64,000 nucleotides of DNA from Brachycybe producta (Eukaryota; Arthropoda; Diplopoda; Playtdesmida; Andrognathidae): assembly GCA_036925085.1 (NCBI GenBank), contig JAUPFP010000075.1, forward strand, positions 682,001-746,000, in the 5' to 3' direction. Positions 35,717 through 46,325 of the stretch are shown here, piece by piece. The stretch's first letter is position 1; every line of letters starts with the position of its first letter. The notes under the pieces are model-generated. The model did not search any database. It saw only the letters and a program-made list of their open reading frames with translations, and had not been told where the DNA came from. Both the position numbers and the translations under genes were made by a program.

Positions 35717-38700
35717 ACTTTAAACCTTAAACTTTGAACCTTAAACTTTGAACCTTAAACTCTGAACCCTAAACTCTGAACCCTAAACTCTGAACCTTAA
35801 ACTCTGAACCTTAAACTCTGAACCTTAAACTCTGAACCTTAAACTCTGAACCTTAAACTCTGAACCTTAAACTCTGAACCTTAAACTCTGAACCTTAAAC
35901 TCTGAACCTTAAACTCTGAACCTTAAACTCTGAACCTTAAACTCTGAACCTTAAACTCTGAACCTTAAACTCTGAACCTTAAACTCTGAACCTTAAACTC
36001 TGAACCTTAAACTCTGAACCTTAAACTCTGAACCTTAAACTCTGAACCTTAAACTCTGAACCTTAAACTCTGAACCTTAAACTCTGAACCTTAAACTCTG
36101 AACCTTAAACTCTGAACCTTAAACTCTGAACCTTAAACTCTGAACCTTAAACTCTGAACCTTAAACTCTGAACCTTAAACTCTGAACCTTAAACTCTGAA
36201 CCTTAAACTCTGAACCTTAAACTCTGAACCTTAAACTCTGAACCTTAAACTCTGAACCTTAAACTCTGAACCTTAAACTCTGAACCTTAAACTCTGAACC
36301 TTAAACTCTGAACCTTAAACTCTGAACCTTGAACTCGGAACCTTAAACTCTGAACCTTAAACTCTGAACCTTGAACTCGGAACCTTGAACTCGGAACCTT
36401 GAACTCGGAACCTTGAACTCGGAACCTTGAACTCGGAACCTTGAACTCGGAACCTTGAACTCGGAACCTTGAACTCGGAACCTTGAACTCGGAACCTTGA
36501 ACTCGGAACCTTGAACTCGGAACCTTAAACTCGGAACCTTAAACTCGGAACCTTAAACTCGGAACCTTAAACTCGGAACCTTAAACTCGGAACCTTAAAC
36601 TCGGAAACCTTAAACTCGGAAACCTTAAACTCGGAAACCTTAAACTCGGAACCTTAAACTCGGAACCTTAAACTCGGAACCTTAAACTCGGAACCTTAAA
36701 CTCGGAACCTTAAACTCGGAACCTTAAACTCGGAACCTTAAACTCGGAACCTTAAACTCGGAACCTTAAACTCGGAACCTTAAACTCGGAACCTTAAACT
36801 CGGAACCTTATACTCGGAACCTTAAACTCGGAACCTTAAACTCGGAACCTTAAACTCGGAACCTTAAACTCGGAACCTTAAACTCGGAACCTTAAACTCG
36901 GAACCTTAAACTCGGAACCTTAAACTCGGAACCCTTAAACTCGAACCCTTAAACTCGAACCCTTAAACTCGAACCCTTAAACTCGAACCCTTAAACTCGA
37001 ACCCTTAAACTCGAACCCTTAAACTCGAACCCTTAAACTCGAACCCTTAAACTCGAACCCTTAAACTCGAACCCTTAAACTCGAACCCTTAAACTCGAAC
37101 CCTTAAACTCGAACCCTTAAACTCGAACCCTTAAACTCGAACCCTTAAACTCGAACCCTTAAACTCGAACCCTTAAACTCGAACCCTTAAACTCGAACCC
37201 TTAAACTCGAACCCTTAAACTCGAACCCTTAAACTCGAACCCTTAAACTCGAACCCTTAAACTCGAACCCTTAAACTCGAACCCTTAAACTCGAACCCTT
37301 AAACTCGAACAATTAAACTCGAACCCTTAAACTCGAACCCTTAAACTCGATCCCTTAAACTCGAACCCTTAAACTCGAAACCTTAAACTCGAAACCTTAA
37401 ACTCGAAACCTTAAACTCGAAACCTTAAACTCGAAACCTTAAACTCGAAACCTTAAACTCGAAACCTTAAACTCGAAACCATAAACTCGAAACCATAAAC
37501 TCGAAACCTTAAACTCGAAACCTTAAACTCGAAACCTTAAAATCGAAACCTTAAACTCGAAACCTTAAACTCGAAACCTTAAACTCGAAACCTTAAACTC
37601 GAAACCTTAACTCGAAACCTTAAACTCGAAACCTTAAACTCGAAACCTTAAACTCGAAACCTTAAACTCGAACCCTTAAACTCGAACCCTTAAACTCGAA
37701 CCCTTAAACTCGAACCCTTAAACTCGAACCCTTAAACTCGAACCCTTAAACTCGAACCCTTAAACTCGAACCCTTAAACTCGAAGCCTTAAACTCGAAGC
37801 CTTAAACTCGAACCCTTAAACCCGAAGCCTTAAACCCGAAGCCTTAAACCCGAACCCTTAAACCCGAAGCCTTAAACCCGAAGCCTTAAACCCGAAGCCT
37901 TAAACCCGAACCCTTAAACCCGAAGCCTTAAACCCGAACCCTTAAACCCGAAGCCTTAAACCCGAACCCTTAAACCCGAAGCCTTAAACCCGAAGCCTTA
38001 AACCCGAACCCTTAAACCCGAAGCCTTAAACCCGAAGCCTTAAACCCGAACCCTTAAACCCGAAGCCTTAAACCCGAAGCCTTAAACCCGAAGCCTTAAA
38101 CCCGAAGCCTTAAACCCGAAGCCTTAATCCCGAAGCCTTAAACCCGAAGCCTTAAACCCGAAGCCTTAAACCCGAAGCCTTAAACCCGAAGCCTTAAACC
38201 CGAAGCCTTAAACCCGAAGCCTTAAACCCGAAGCCTTAAACCCGAAGCCTTAAACCCGAAGCCTTAAACCCGAAGCCTTAAACCCGAAGCCTTAAACCCG
38301 AAGCCTTAAACCCGAAGCCTTAAACCCGAAGCCTTAAACCCTAAGCCTTAAACCCGAAGCCTTAAACCCGAAGCCTTAAACCCGAAGCCTTAAACCCGAA
38401 GCCTTAAACCCGAAGCCTTAAAAACGAAGCCTAAAACCCGAAGCCTTAAACCCGAAGCCTTAAACCCGAAGCCTTAAACCCGAAGCCTTAAACCCGAAGC
38501 CTTAAACCCGAAGCCTTAAACCCGAAGCCTTAAACCCGAAGCCTTAAACCCGAAGCCTTAAACCCGAAGCCTTAAACCCGAAGCCTTAAACCCGAAGCCT
38601 TAAACCCGAAGCCTTAAACCCGAAGCCTTAAACCCGAAGCCTTAAACCCGAAGCCTTAAACCCGAAGCCTTAAACCCGAAGCCTTAAACCGGAAGCCTTA

Positions 38701-41232
38701 AACCCGAAGCCTTAAACCCGAAGCCTTAAACCCGAAGCCTTAAACCGGAAGCCTTAAACCGGAAGCCTTAAACCGGAAGCCTTAAACCAGAAGCCTTAAA
38801 CCGGAAGCCTTAAACCGGAAGCCTTAAACCGGAAGCCTTAAACCGGAAGCCTTAAACCGGAAGCCTTAAACCGGAAGCCTTAAACCGGAAGCCTTAAACC
38901 GGAAGCCTTAAACCGGAAGCCTTAAACCGGAAGCCTTAAACCGGAAGCCTTAAACCGGAAGCCTTAAACCGGAAGCCTTAAACCGGAAGCCTTAAACCGG
39001 AAGCCTTAAACCGGAAGCCTTAAACCGGAAGCCTTAAACAGGAAGCCTTAAACCGGAAGCCTTAAACCGGAAGCCTTAAACCGGAAGCCTTAAACCGGAA
39101 GCCTTAAACCGGAAGCCTTAAACCGGAAGCCTTAAACCGGAAGCCTTAAACCTTAAACTTTAAACCTTAAACTTTAAACCTTAAACTTTAAACCTTAAAC
39201 TTGAAACCTTAAATTTGAAACCTTAAACTTGAAACCTTAAACTTTAAACCTTAAACTTTAAACCTTAAACTTTAAACCTTACACTTTAAACTTTAAACTT
39301 TAAACCTTAAACTTGAAACCTTAAACTTGAAACCTTAAACTTGAAACCTTAAACTTGAAACCTTAAACTTGAAACCTTAAACTTTAAAATTTAAACTTGA
39401 AACCTTAAACTTGAAACCTTAAACTTGAAACCTTAAACTTGAAACCTTAAACTTGAAACCTTAAACTTGAAACCTTAAACTTGAAACCTTAAACTTGAAA
39501 CCTTAAACTTGAAACCTTAAACTTGAAACCTTAAACTTGAAACCTTAAACTTTAAACCTTAAACTTGAAACCTTAAACTTGAAAGTTAAACTTGAAACCT
39601 TAAACTTTAAACCTTAAACTTTAAACCTTAAACTTTAAACCTTAAACTTTAAACCTTAAACTTTAAACCTTAAACTTTAAACCTTAAACTTTAAACCTTA
39701 AACTTTAAACCTTAAACTTTAAACCTTAAACTTTAAACCTTAAACTTTAAACCTTAAACTTTAAACCTTAAACTTTAAACCTTAAACTTTAAACCTTAAA
39801 CTTTAAACCTTAAACTTTAAACCTTAAACTTTAAACCTTAAACTTTAAACCTTAAACTTTAAACCTTAAACTTTAAACCTTAAACTTTAAACCTTAAACA
39901 TTAAACCTTAAACTTTAAACCTTAAACTTTAAACCTTAAACTTTAAACCTTAAACTTTAAACCTTAAACTTTAAACCTTAAACTTTAAACCTTAAACTTT
40001 AAACCTTAAACTTTAAACCTTAAACTTTAAACCTTAAACTTTAAACCTTAAACTTTAAACCTTAAACTTTAAACCTTAAACTTTAAACCTTAAACTTTAA
40101 ACCTTAAACTTTAAACCTTAAACTTTAAACCTTAAACTTTAAACCTTAAACTTTAAACCTTAAACTTTAAACCTTAAACTTTAAACCTTAAACTTTAAAC
40201 CTTAAACTTTAAACCTTAAACTTTAAACCTTAAACTTTAAACCTTAAACTTTAAACCTTAAACTTTAAACCTTAAACTTTAAACCTTAAACTTTAAACCT
40301 TAAACTTTAAACCTTAAACTTTAAACCTTAAACTTTAAACCTTAAACTTTAAACCTTAAACTTTAAACCTTAAACTTTAAACCTTAAACTTTAAACCTTA
40401 AACTTTAAACCTTAAACTTTAAACCTTAAACTTTAAACCTTAAACTTTAAACCTTAAACTTTAAACCTTAAACTTTAAACCTTAAACTTTAAACCTTAAA
40501 CTTTAAACCTTAAACTTTAAACCTTAAACTTTAAACCTTAAACTTTAAACCTTAAACTTTAAACCTTAAACTTTAAACCTTAAACTTTAAACCTTAAACT
40601 TTAAACCTTAAACTTTAAACCTTTAACTTTAAACCTTAAACTTTAAACCTTAAACTTTAAACCTTAAACTTTAAACCTTAAACTTTAAACCTTAAACTTT
40701 AAACCTTAAACTTTAAACCTTAAACTTTAAACCTTAAACTTTAAACCTTAAACTTTAAACCTTAAACTTTAAACCTTAAACTTTAAACCTTAAACTTTAA
40801 ACCTTAAACTTTAAACCTTAAACTTTAAACCTTAAACTTTAAACCTTAAACTTTAAACCTTAAACTTTAAACCTTAAACTTTAAACCTTAAACTTTAAAC
40901 CTTAAACTTTAAACCTTAAACTTTAAACCTTAAACTTTAAACCTTAAACTTTAAACCTTAAACTTTAAACCTTAAACTTTAAACCTTAAACTTTAAACCT
41001 TAAACTTTAAACCTTAAACTTTAAACCTTAAACTTTAAACCTTAAACTTTAAACCTTAAACTTTAAACCTTAAACTTTAAACCTTAAACTTTAAACCTTA
41101 AACTTTAAACCTTAAACTTTAAACCTTAAACTTTAAACCTTAAACTTTAAACCTTAAACTTTAAACCTTAAACTTTAAACCTTAAACTTTAAACCTTAAA
41201 CTTTAAACCTTAAACTTTAAACCTTAAACTTT
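35706..41232. repeat. 14-bp satellite, CCTTAAAC orientation, about 5.5 kb in variant blocks
   Basis: About 390 copies of a 14-bp unit that changes in steps. CCTTAAACTCTGAA runs about 35756-36330, and CCTTGAACTCGGAA about 36325-36522. CCTTAAACTCGGAA runs to about 36930, with a few 15-mers near 36600. CCCTTAAACTCGAA runs to about 37375 and CCTTAAACTCGAAA to about 37670. CCCTTAAACTCGAA returns to about 37800. CCTTAAACCCGAAG mixed with CCCTTAAACCCGAA runs to about 38690, then CCTTAAACCGGAAG to about 39150. CCTTAAACTTGAAA mixed with CCTTAAACTTTAAA runs to about 39600, then uniform CCTTAAACTTTAAA to 41232. No coding content. Orientation is opposite to the block at 26340-26945. Confidence 0.97.
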
Positions 41233-42748
41233 TGTTGATTTCTCCTCCTTGTTATTGTTACCTCACCTTGGGAAGAAGGTGAGTTTCTGAATAAACAAAT
41301 GTAACGAGGGAGGTTTCAGTTTGTAATTGCAGGTTCTTTAAGGCTTCTGTACAAATTCGAAGCTGAAAAAATAAAAATGTGTTGAGTGAAAAAATGCACA
41401 AATTTTATTTTATCTTTTAGTGTTAATACAAGTAATAAATTGGGTTTATATGTTGACTTAAGCAATTTTAAATACAGGAAATGCCTTGCTGTATTGATTC
41501 CTTTAACCCTTCTAGGTTAGATTTCAATTTTAATACACTAAACACTTTATTACAACATCAATGTTACAGCACTTATTTTTAGTCATCTACCTTGAGTATT
41601 CTCTCACCTTAGTAATAATAAAAAAATAACCAATTCTCCAATTCAAACACTTATGTTGTTTGGTATAACTCTGGAGTCTCTCTATTTTTAAGTGGTTCCT
41701 TTAATCCTTCCCACTATCCCTGTTTGCGTATCTTTTTCCCACTATCTCTGGTTTGGGTATCCTTTCCCATTATCTCTATTTGGGTATTCTTTCCCACTAT
41801 ATCTCTATTTGGGTATCCTTTCCCACTATATCTCTATTTGGGTATCCTTTCCCACTATCCTTATTTGGGTATCCTTTCCCACTATCCTTAGCCAATCAAG
41901 AATAAGTATTTTGTCTTACCTTTTCTTATTATTGTCTCACTTTCCCTCTGGTATCCGATATTTCCTCTCTCTCTTTGGGAACACTCACAAAATTTCTCGA
42001 ATCACTCAAATCACTTTTTAGAACTATTAACACATCACTTTTCAAACCAACTTTCAAACTTTTGTTTTTTTTTAACTCCCAACTCTCCACTAAGACTCTC
42101 AACCTCTATAACCAAAACCAGACTCTTCAAATACTCTAACCGAACGAGCCTCTCACGTCCTCCTCCAGAAAAACTCTCCTGTCAAACAAAATGTTACTCT
42201 TTTTATAATATTAAGACTTCCGGACTTTGTTTACTCTTTTTTGGATTTTTAAGTTTTTTATGCTTTGCTATGAGGCATCCGGAGTTATGCCCTTTTTTTT
42301 TTCCCGATACCATCTAATTTTTTGGTTTTTTGTGTTTCCTTTTTGGCTTTATCTATTTCTTTCATCATTTGCTCAGTTAACTTTCAATTCTTTAACATAA
42401 ATTTTGAAATGTCAGAATTCTGACCCTTGACCATTCTGTCGAATCGGTTTGTTTTAATTTTTTTATTAATTACTTTTTTAAGTTTTCATTTTTTCTTTTT
42501 GTTTCCTGTTTCTATAATCCTTTCTACTATTTCTTGTATGAGTCTTTTAAATTATTTTATTTCCTGTTTGAACTAATCTTTCTTTTGATCATAGTTCTTT
42601 GTTTCCTGTCACTAATTACTTTTGTTTTGTCTTTCATAATATGGTGCAATACTCATAACTAATATTTATTGTTTGTATATTTCATTTTATGATGCAATAT
42701 TGGTTTATTCATGTTAGAGGTTAATTTTTTTCAATTTAGCCTCTAACA
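41233..42748 (-). mobile_element. 3' LTR of retroelement C (about 1516 bp)
   Basis: Minus sense starts TGTTAGAGGC directly after a G-rich tract and ends AATCAACA at the satellite border, giving TGTT...AACA termini. The first bases form part of a 10-bp perfect inverted repeat (42711-42720 with 42740-42749). A minisatellite lies inside at about 41709-41889. There is no second LTR for comparison, so the borders are inferred from the termini, the tract and the satellite edge. Confidence 0.6.
41709..41889. repeat. Minisatellite inside LTR C (about 28-31 bp, 6 copies)
   Basis: Tandem copies of a unit read on the + strand as CCCACTATCTCTATTTGGG followed by TATCCTTT, with small length differences. 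A + strand frame of 109 codons over it is a by-product of the repeat. Confidence 0.85.
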
Positions 42749-42767
42749 TTCCTACCCCCTAAATTTT
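42749..42767 (-). promoter_or_regulatory. Candidate polypurine tract of retroelement C
   Basis: Minus sense AAAATTTAGGGGGTAGGAA lies immediately before the inferred LTR start TGTTAGAGG, the usual place of the plus-strand priming site. Confidence 0.55.
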
Positions 42768-43804
42768 ACTCTCCCCTTTAATTCAAGATCGCTTTACCCT
42801 TCCTTTCTGTAATTTTGGAAATTTCTATCATTATCCTATCTCTTTATTACCATTATTGATTATTACTCTAATTGACTACCCTTATCGACTCAGGTAATTG
42901 CATAATTGATAATTCATTTAGATCTATTGATCATCTTTTTATCATTGTTTTGCAATAAGGAATATTTTCCTTGATCTTCAGGTCACTGACATTTTGTCTC
43001 TCTGATTTAGATCGTCATCATTGTCGATAGGTATTTTGGCCTTGATTTTCATGTATCATTTTCTGGCCTTTTTTATTTATTTTTAGGTTCTCTCAAACCC
43101 TTTTCCTCAGAAACTACTCTTTGTAACTGTGATTTTGAGTTTGAGTGGTGTATTTTTCTCTAACTTTTGTTCGCCTTAGTTTCATAAATTTTCTTTTTAC
43201 CTAATACCATTTTTCCAGTTCCTCTTTTTCCTGAATCCCCTTTTAACCTTTTTTATCAACTAGTCTTCCCTCATTCTGTTTCTCTAGCTTGTTATTCCCT
43301 TAAAACATACATTTTACCCCCATTTTGGATAAGCCAAACAATATAACCTAATTTAGCACATCCTAATCAATAATAAATGTAATGATAAACGAAATCATAA
43401 ACAATCCTAACCACAATCATAAACATAATCCTGAACATAATCACATCCTTAATCATATCTTATTTCTAACACAATAATAAACTCAATATTAATTCAATCT
43501 TAAACATATTAATTATCTCCATTATTAACATAATCAATAACCCAATGTCAAGAAAATCTTAGACACATTAATTTTCCCGTCATTAACACAACAATTAACA
43601 CAAATCAAACAAATCCCAAACACATTAATTTTCCCCAAATACTAAATGCGATAATAACAGTAATTTTAACTGCAATGTTAAACATACTAATACTTATAAC
43701 ACTTGAGTTCTTTTCTGCAATTGTTTTCAGCCTGGTCCTGTTGAACTTTTTCCTCTGTAATCTGTGGCACATCTTCTGGAGTCTTCTTGAAGTTCTTTTA
43801 GAGT
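42768..43804. other. AT-rich stretch between env and LTR, no gene seen
   Basis: About 1 kb of AT-rich sequence. Around 43370-43620 there is a loose repeat of ACATAATC/AATCATAAAC type. A minus frame of 104 codons at 43605-43919 overlaps the membrane-anchor frame and has no clear identity. I see no other feature. Confidence 0.5.
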
Positions 43805-44066
43805 TCATCGCATTCTCATAACACTTAACACACACAAAAACACATAACATGAACCAAACACACATATGAAAAACACCATTGGACTGTATAACATCGATGT
43901 AGAGAACCATGAATTCCATTCTCCAAAAAGGTTTGGAAATATTGATGAAACTTCAATGTCATGTCCTGATGCAATTCCGGCTCTTGACGATACTTTCTCG
44001 TTTGTACCTTGTTGCAATAGCACTGGTGGCTCCTGATGGGCTGGATGAAATTAAAGTTGATTTCAA
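43805..44066 (-). other. Out-of-frame candidate membrane anchor of env
   Basis: This minus frame opens after a stop near 44068 and includes a Trp-flanked hydrophobic stretch (MVFFICVFGSCYVFLCVL) followed by the short basic tail SVMRMR. This is what the end of an envelope protein looks like. It is in a different register from the 44080 frame, so at least one more indel separates them. Confidence 0.45.
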
Positions 44067-44079
44067 CTGTCCACCTTCC

Positions 44080-45639
44080 TCAGCAATCATTTTGTGATTC
44101 ATTATCGTCATTGGTAACAAATTCTGCTTCGTCTGCATCATAATCTCCAGGTATGATTGTCTTCTCACAATCCATCCGATCATCAAAAAATTTACACTGC
44201 ACCTTTCGTTTGTCAAAGATAAATTGAGATGGGATAGGATCTCCTGACTGGACATCTCCTATTTGCCCTCTCAATGATCTATGTATCTCAGCTGCAGTTT
44301 CCAAATATGCTTCAATGATATGGCTAAATTTTACCACCAAATGTTTTGATATAATGTCAGTTGGTTGGTCAAACACGCCAACAATCTCGATATAGAACTG
44401 ACCTGGCTCATCTCTCATTGTAGTTATTGTGTATACTTTTTCTGTACCATTATTCTTAAACGTTGCTTTTATCTTAGGCCTGCATTTCGATCCTACTACC
44501 TTTTTTACCTCAAAGATATTTTGGTAATCTGGTTTCAACCACCATCGATAATGATGACATGGTTGATAACTGTTTAAAGAACAAATGCGCCCTGAATCTG
44601 CTGCATGACAATCTGTCACTCCTGGCCAATCTAAAGACTCTTGTGTTAACATCTCAAACTTATAATCAGCATGACAATGATCCCCCCACCCACAATATTT
44701 GTTTTGGGGACGTGCTACTTGATTAATTGTGAACATCTTAGTAGGAAATGTGTAATATGACAGTTGTGTCATCCAGTCACAATCTACACTCTCGAACTTG
44801 ACCTCTAAACTAGCTACTTGATTCTCTTGACTATCACTAAACCATAAACAAGCAGTATATTCTAACATTGTTAGGGTAAGTTGGATCGACGTGGCTAGTG
44901 AACATTGAAGACCCATTCCGGTCTCTTGGCATTCCGTTATGCTAGAGTTAATCATCTTATGTTTTGTACATCTACCTCCAATACCTGGTATAAACATGAG
45001 TACAAGTCCTACAAATACAATGACATAGATCACTGTCGATGACATGGTATTTGCTTTTGGTCTGACTCCTTCTTCCAATTTTTTATAACCATCTTTGATT
45101 TTTTCCACTTTAGTTTTTACCTTATTTCCACTAGCGACACCGATTATCATACTAATTCTCAAACACTTCTTAAAACAATAATACAATTGTATGATAATAA
45201 ACACAAACCAACACATGAAATTGTATACATTTTTCAGAACAATCTTTAAATATATTATAAACACACTTGTTAATATCATTAAAGTTATTACAATACCATA
45301 TGATAAATAGGTTGGCATACAATCAAGATTATACATGAATTCTAAACACATAATGCACTTAATTCTATGACAAATATTTCTACCTTCAATATGAAATCTT
45401 CCCTCAATCATATCACCTTGTTTGGAAATGAAGATAATATAAATGGTTCCGGATTCCATTCCAAATTCTGGATCAATTACTATTTGTTTTGCTTTCCCTA
45501 CTCTGGAACTTTTTTCCACTCCATCTTTTCTTATTATCAGAGTGCCCTCTGCACTCACCGTAATGACCGGATCGTTAAATTTAATGAAATTTTTTTTTTC
45601 CCTCAATTTTGAAATTCTCGGCCAATAATTTTCTCCCAA
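44080..45639 (-). CDS. env: Env fragment: membrane region and Gc-like ectodomain
   Basis: Longest open piece of the env relic (519 codons). Residues 1-100 are the end of the first ectodomain, about 110-170 contain two hydrophobic stretches, and about 203-225 (STVIYVIVFVGLVLMFIPG) looks like an internal signal or anchor. From about 228 a Cys-rich ectodomain follows with N-glycosylation sequons (NSS, NGT), paired cysteines in the order C-C-C-C around CGWGDHC, and an acidic end. The first Met is not a true start, because the frame enters through a frameshift. It stops at TGA 44080-44082 before any C-terminal anchor. Confidence 0.6.
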   Translation of the reverse strand: MGENYWPRISKLREKKNFIKFNDPVITVSAEGTLIIRKDGVEKSSRVGKAKQIVIDPEFGMESGTIYIIFISKQGDMIEGRFHIEGRNICHRIKCIMCLEFMYNLDCMPTYLSYGIVITLMILTSVFIIYLKIVLKNVYNFMCWFVFIIIQLYYCFKKCLRISMIIGVASGNKVKTKVEKIKDGYKKLEEGVRPKANTMSSTVIYVIVFVGLVLMFIPGIGGRCTKHKMINSSITECQETGMGLQCSLATSIQLTLTMLEYTACLWFSDSQENQVASLEVKFESVDCDWMTQLSYYTFPTKMFTINQVARPQNKYCGWGDHCHADYKFEMLTQESLDWPGVTDCHAADSGRICSLNSYQPCHHYRWWLKPDYQNIFEVKKVVGSKCRPKIKATFKNNGTEKVYTITTMRDEPGQFYIEIVGVFDQPTDIISKHLVVKFSHIIEAYLETAAEIHRSLRGQIGDVQSGDPIPSQFIFDKRKVQCKFFDDRMDCEKTIIPGDYDADEAEFVTNDDNESQNDC

Positions 45640-46108
45640 TAATTCTTGGTGATTGAGATCTAGTCCTGAAGTAACATTCTCTAAAGGATATTAGTTCAAA
45701 ACCATCCCACTCTTTTCCTTCTTCATCTACATGTATCATCTTTGCATCAGCTTTCACTACCTTGCAATGACAATCCACTTTTTCTTTTTCACATTTCTTC
45801 ACTTGCTGACAGTACTCTTTTGTACCTGAACAAGTGTTATTTTGCGTGCATGTGCATAGTAACCCAAAATTTTCGCATACATACATTTCACTATTACCAA
45901 TTTGCACCTCCGTTTGCACTAATTGAAATCCCGTAACTGATTTCATTTCTTTATTTGCGCCTTTTATCATTGTTATCCATTTAACAACACAATCTTTGCA
46001 TCCATCCTTTGGACACATTCTCTCCGAATACTTCTCTGGTTCGTTTGTTTTCTTCATTTCACATTTCTTCTCTCCATTTATCCATCTGCATATCTCGACC
46101 TCGTATTC
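45581..46108 (-). CDS. env: Env fragment: first Cys-rich ectodomain (Gn-like position)
   Basis: Open from just after the TAA at 46109 to 45581, in register with the signal peptide. It encodes about 175 residues with at least 13 cysteines (CPKDGCKDC, CENFGLLCTC, CEKEKVDCHC) and an NNT sequon, consistent with a secreted or viral-envelope ectodomain. No close family can be named by eye. It ends at the A-run frameshift. Confidence 0.5.
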   Translation of the reverse strand, partial: EYEVEICRWINGEKKCEMKKTNEPEKYSERMCPKDGCKDCVVKWITMIKGANKEMKSVTGFQLVQTEVQIGNSEMYVCENFGLLCTCTQNNTCSGTKEYCQQVKKCEKEKVDCHCKVVKADAKMIHVDEEGKEWDGFELISFRECYFRTRSQSPRIIGRKLLAENFKIEGKKKFH

Positions 46109-46177
46109 TTAATTTGATTCCACTGTTGTCCACAACAGCATAATTACAACAAACTTCCAAATATCCATTTTTCTCAT

Positions 46178-46325
46178 TAATTTCTTTACCTGAAACAAAA
46201 TAAACATCTCATCTCCCCACGTTAATATCCCGACAGGTTTGCTGAGCATATCATCTTGATTCTTCCTTAATTCGATTTATGCACATTTATCTCCTAATTT
46301 CACTATTTGCCAATTTCTCTTGATC
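46178..46325. other. Short spacer before env
   Basis: 148 bp between the small ORF and the env signal peptide. In minus sense it would be the leader of a spliced or internally started env message. I see no clear splice acceptor with confidence. Confidence 0.3.

Larger units (their letters stand above)
43805..46177 (-). pseudogene. env: Degraded env, bunyavirus (phlebovirus)-type glycoprotein-like
   Basis: In minus sense: an ATG at 46177 opens a 22-residue hydrophobic signal peptide (MRKMDIWKFVVIMLLWTTVE) followed by an in-frame TAA (46109-46111). The same register then encodes a Cys-rich ectodomain to about 45581. A 10-base A run at 45590-45599 marks a frameshift into the 519-codon frame ending 44080. 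That frame has hydrophobic segments near residues 115-170 and 205-225, ending PGIGG, followed by a second Cys-rich ectodomain with a CGWGDHC loop and CHHYRWWL. This Gn-like, membrane, internal signal, Gc-like plan recalls phlebovirus glycoproteins, known as captured env in some invertebrate retroelements. The family assignment is inferred from layout and Cys pattern only. A further shift puts the final anchor in another frame (43805-44066). Confidence 0.55.

Noticed and set aside
35706-41232. Telomere-type repeat
   Set aside because: CCTTAAAC/TTTAAGG superficially recalls telomere motifs, but the unit is 14 bp, variable in blocks, internal and present in both orientations.
41692-42021. 109-codon + strand frame with WVSFPTI repeats
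   Set aside because: It is produced by the minisatellite in LTR C.
43605-43919. Separate membrane protein of 104 codons
   Set aside because: It overlaps the candidate env anchor in another register and lacks a start context or any conserved motif. It is best seen as part of the decayed env end.
44365-45936. Plus-strand frames of 60-80 codons over env
   Set aside because: Shadows of the minus-strand env relic, without recognisable features.
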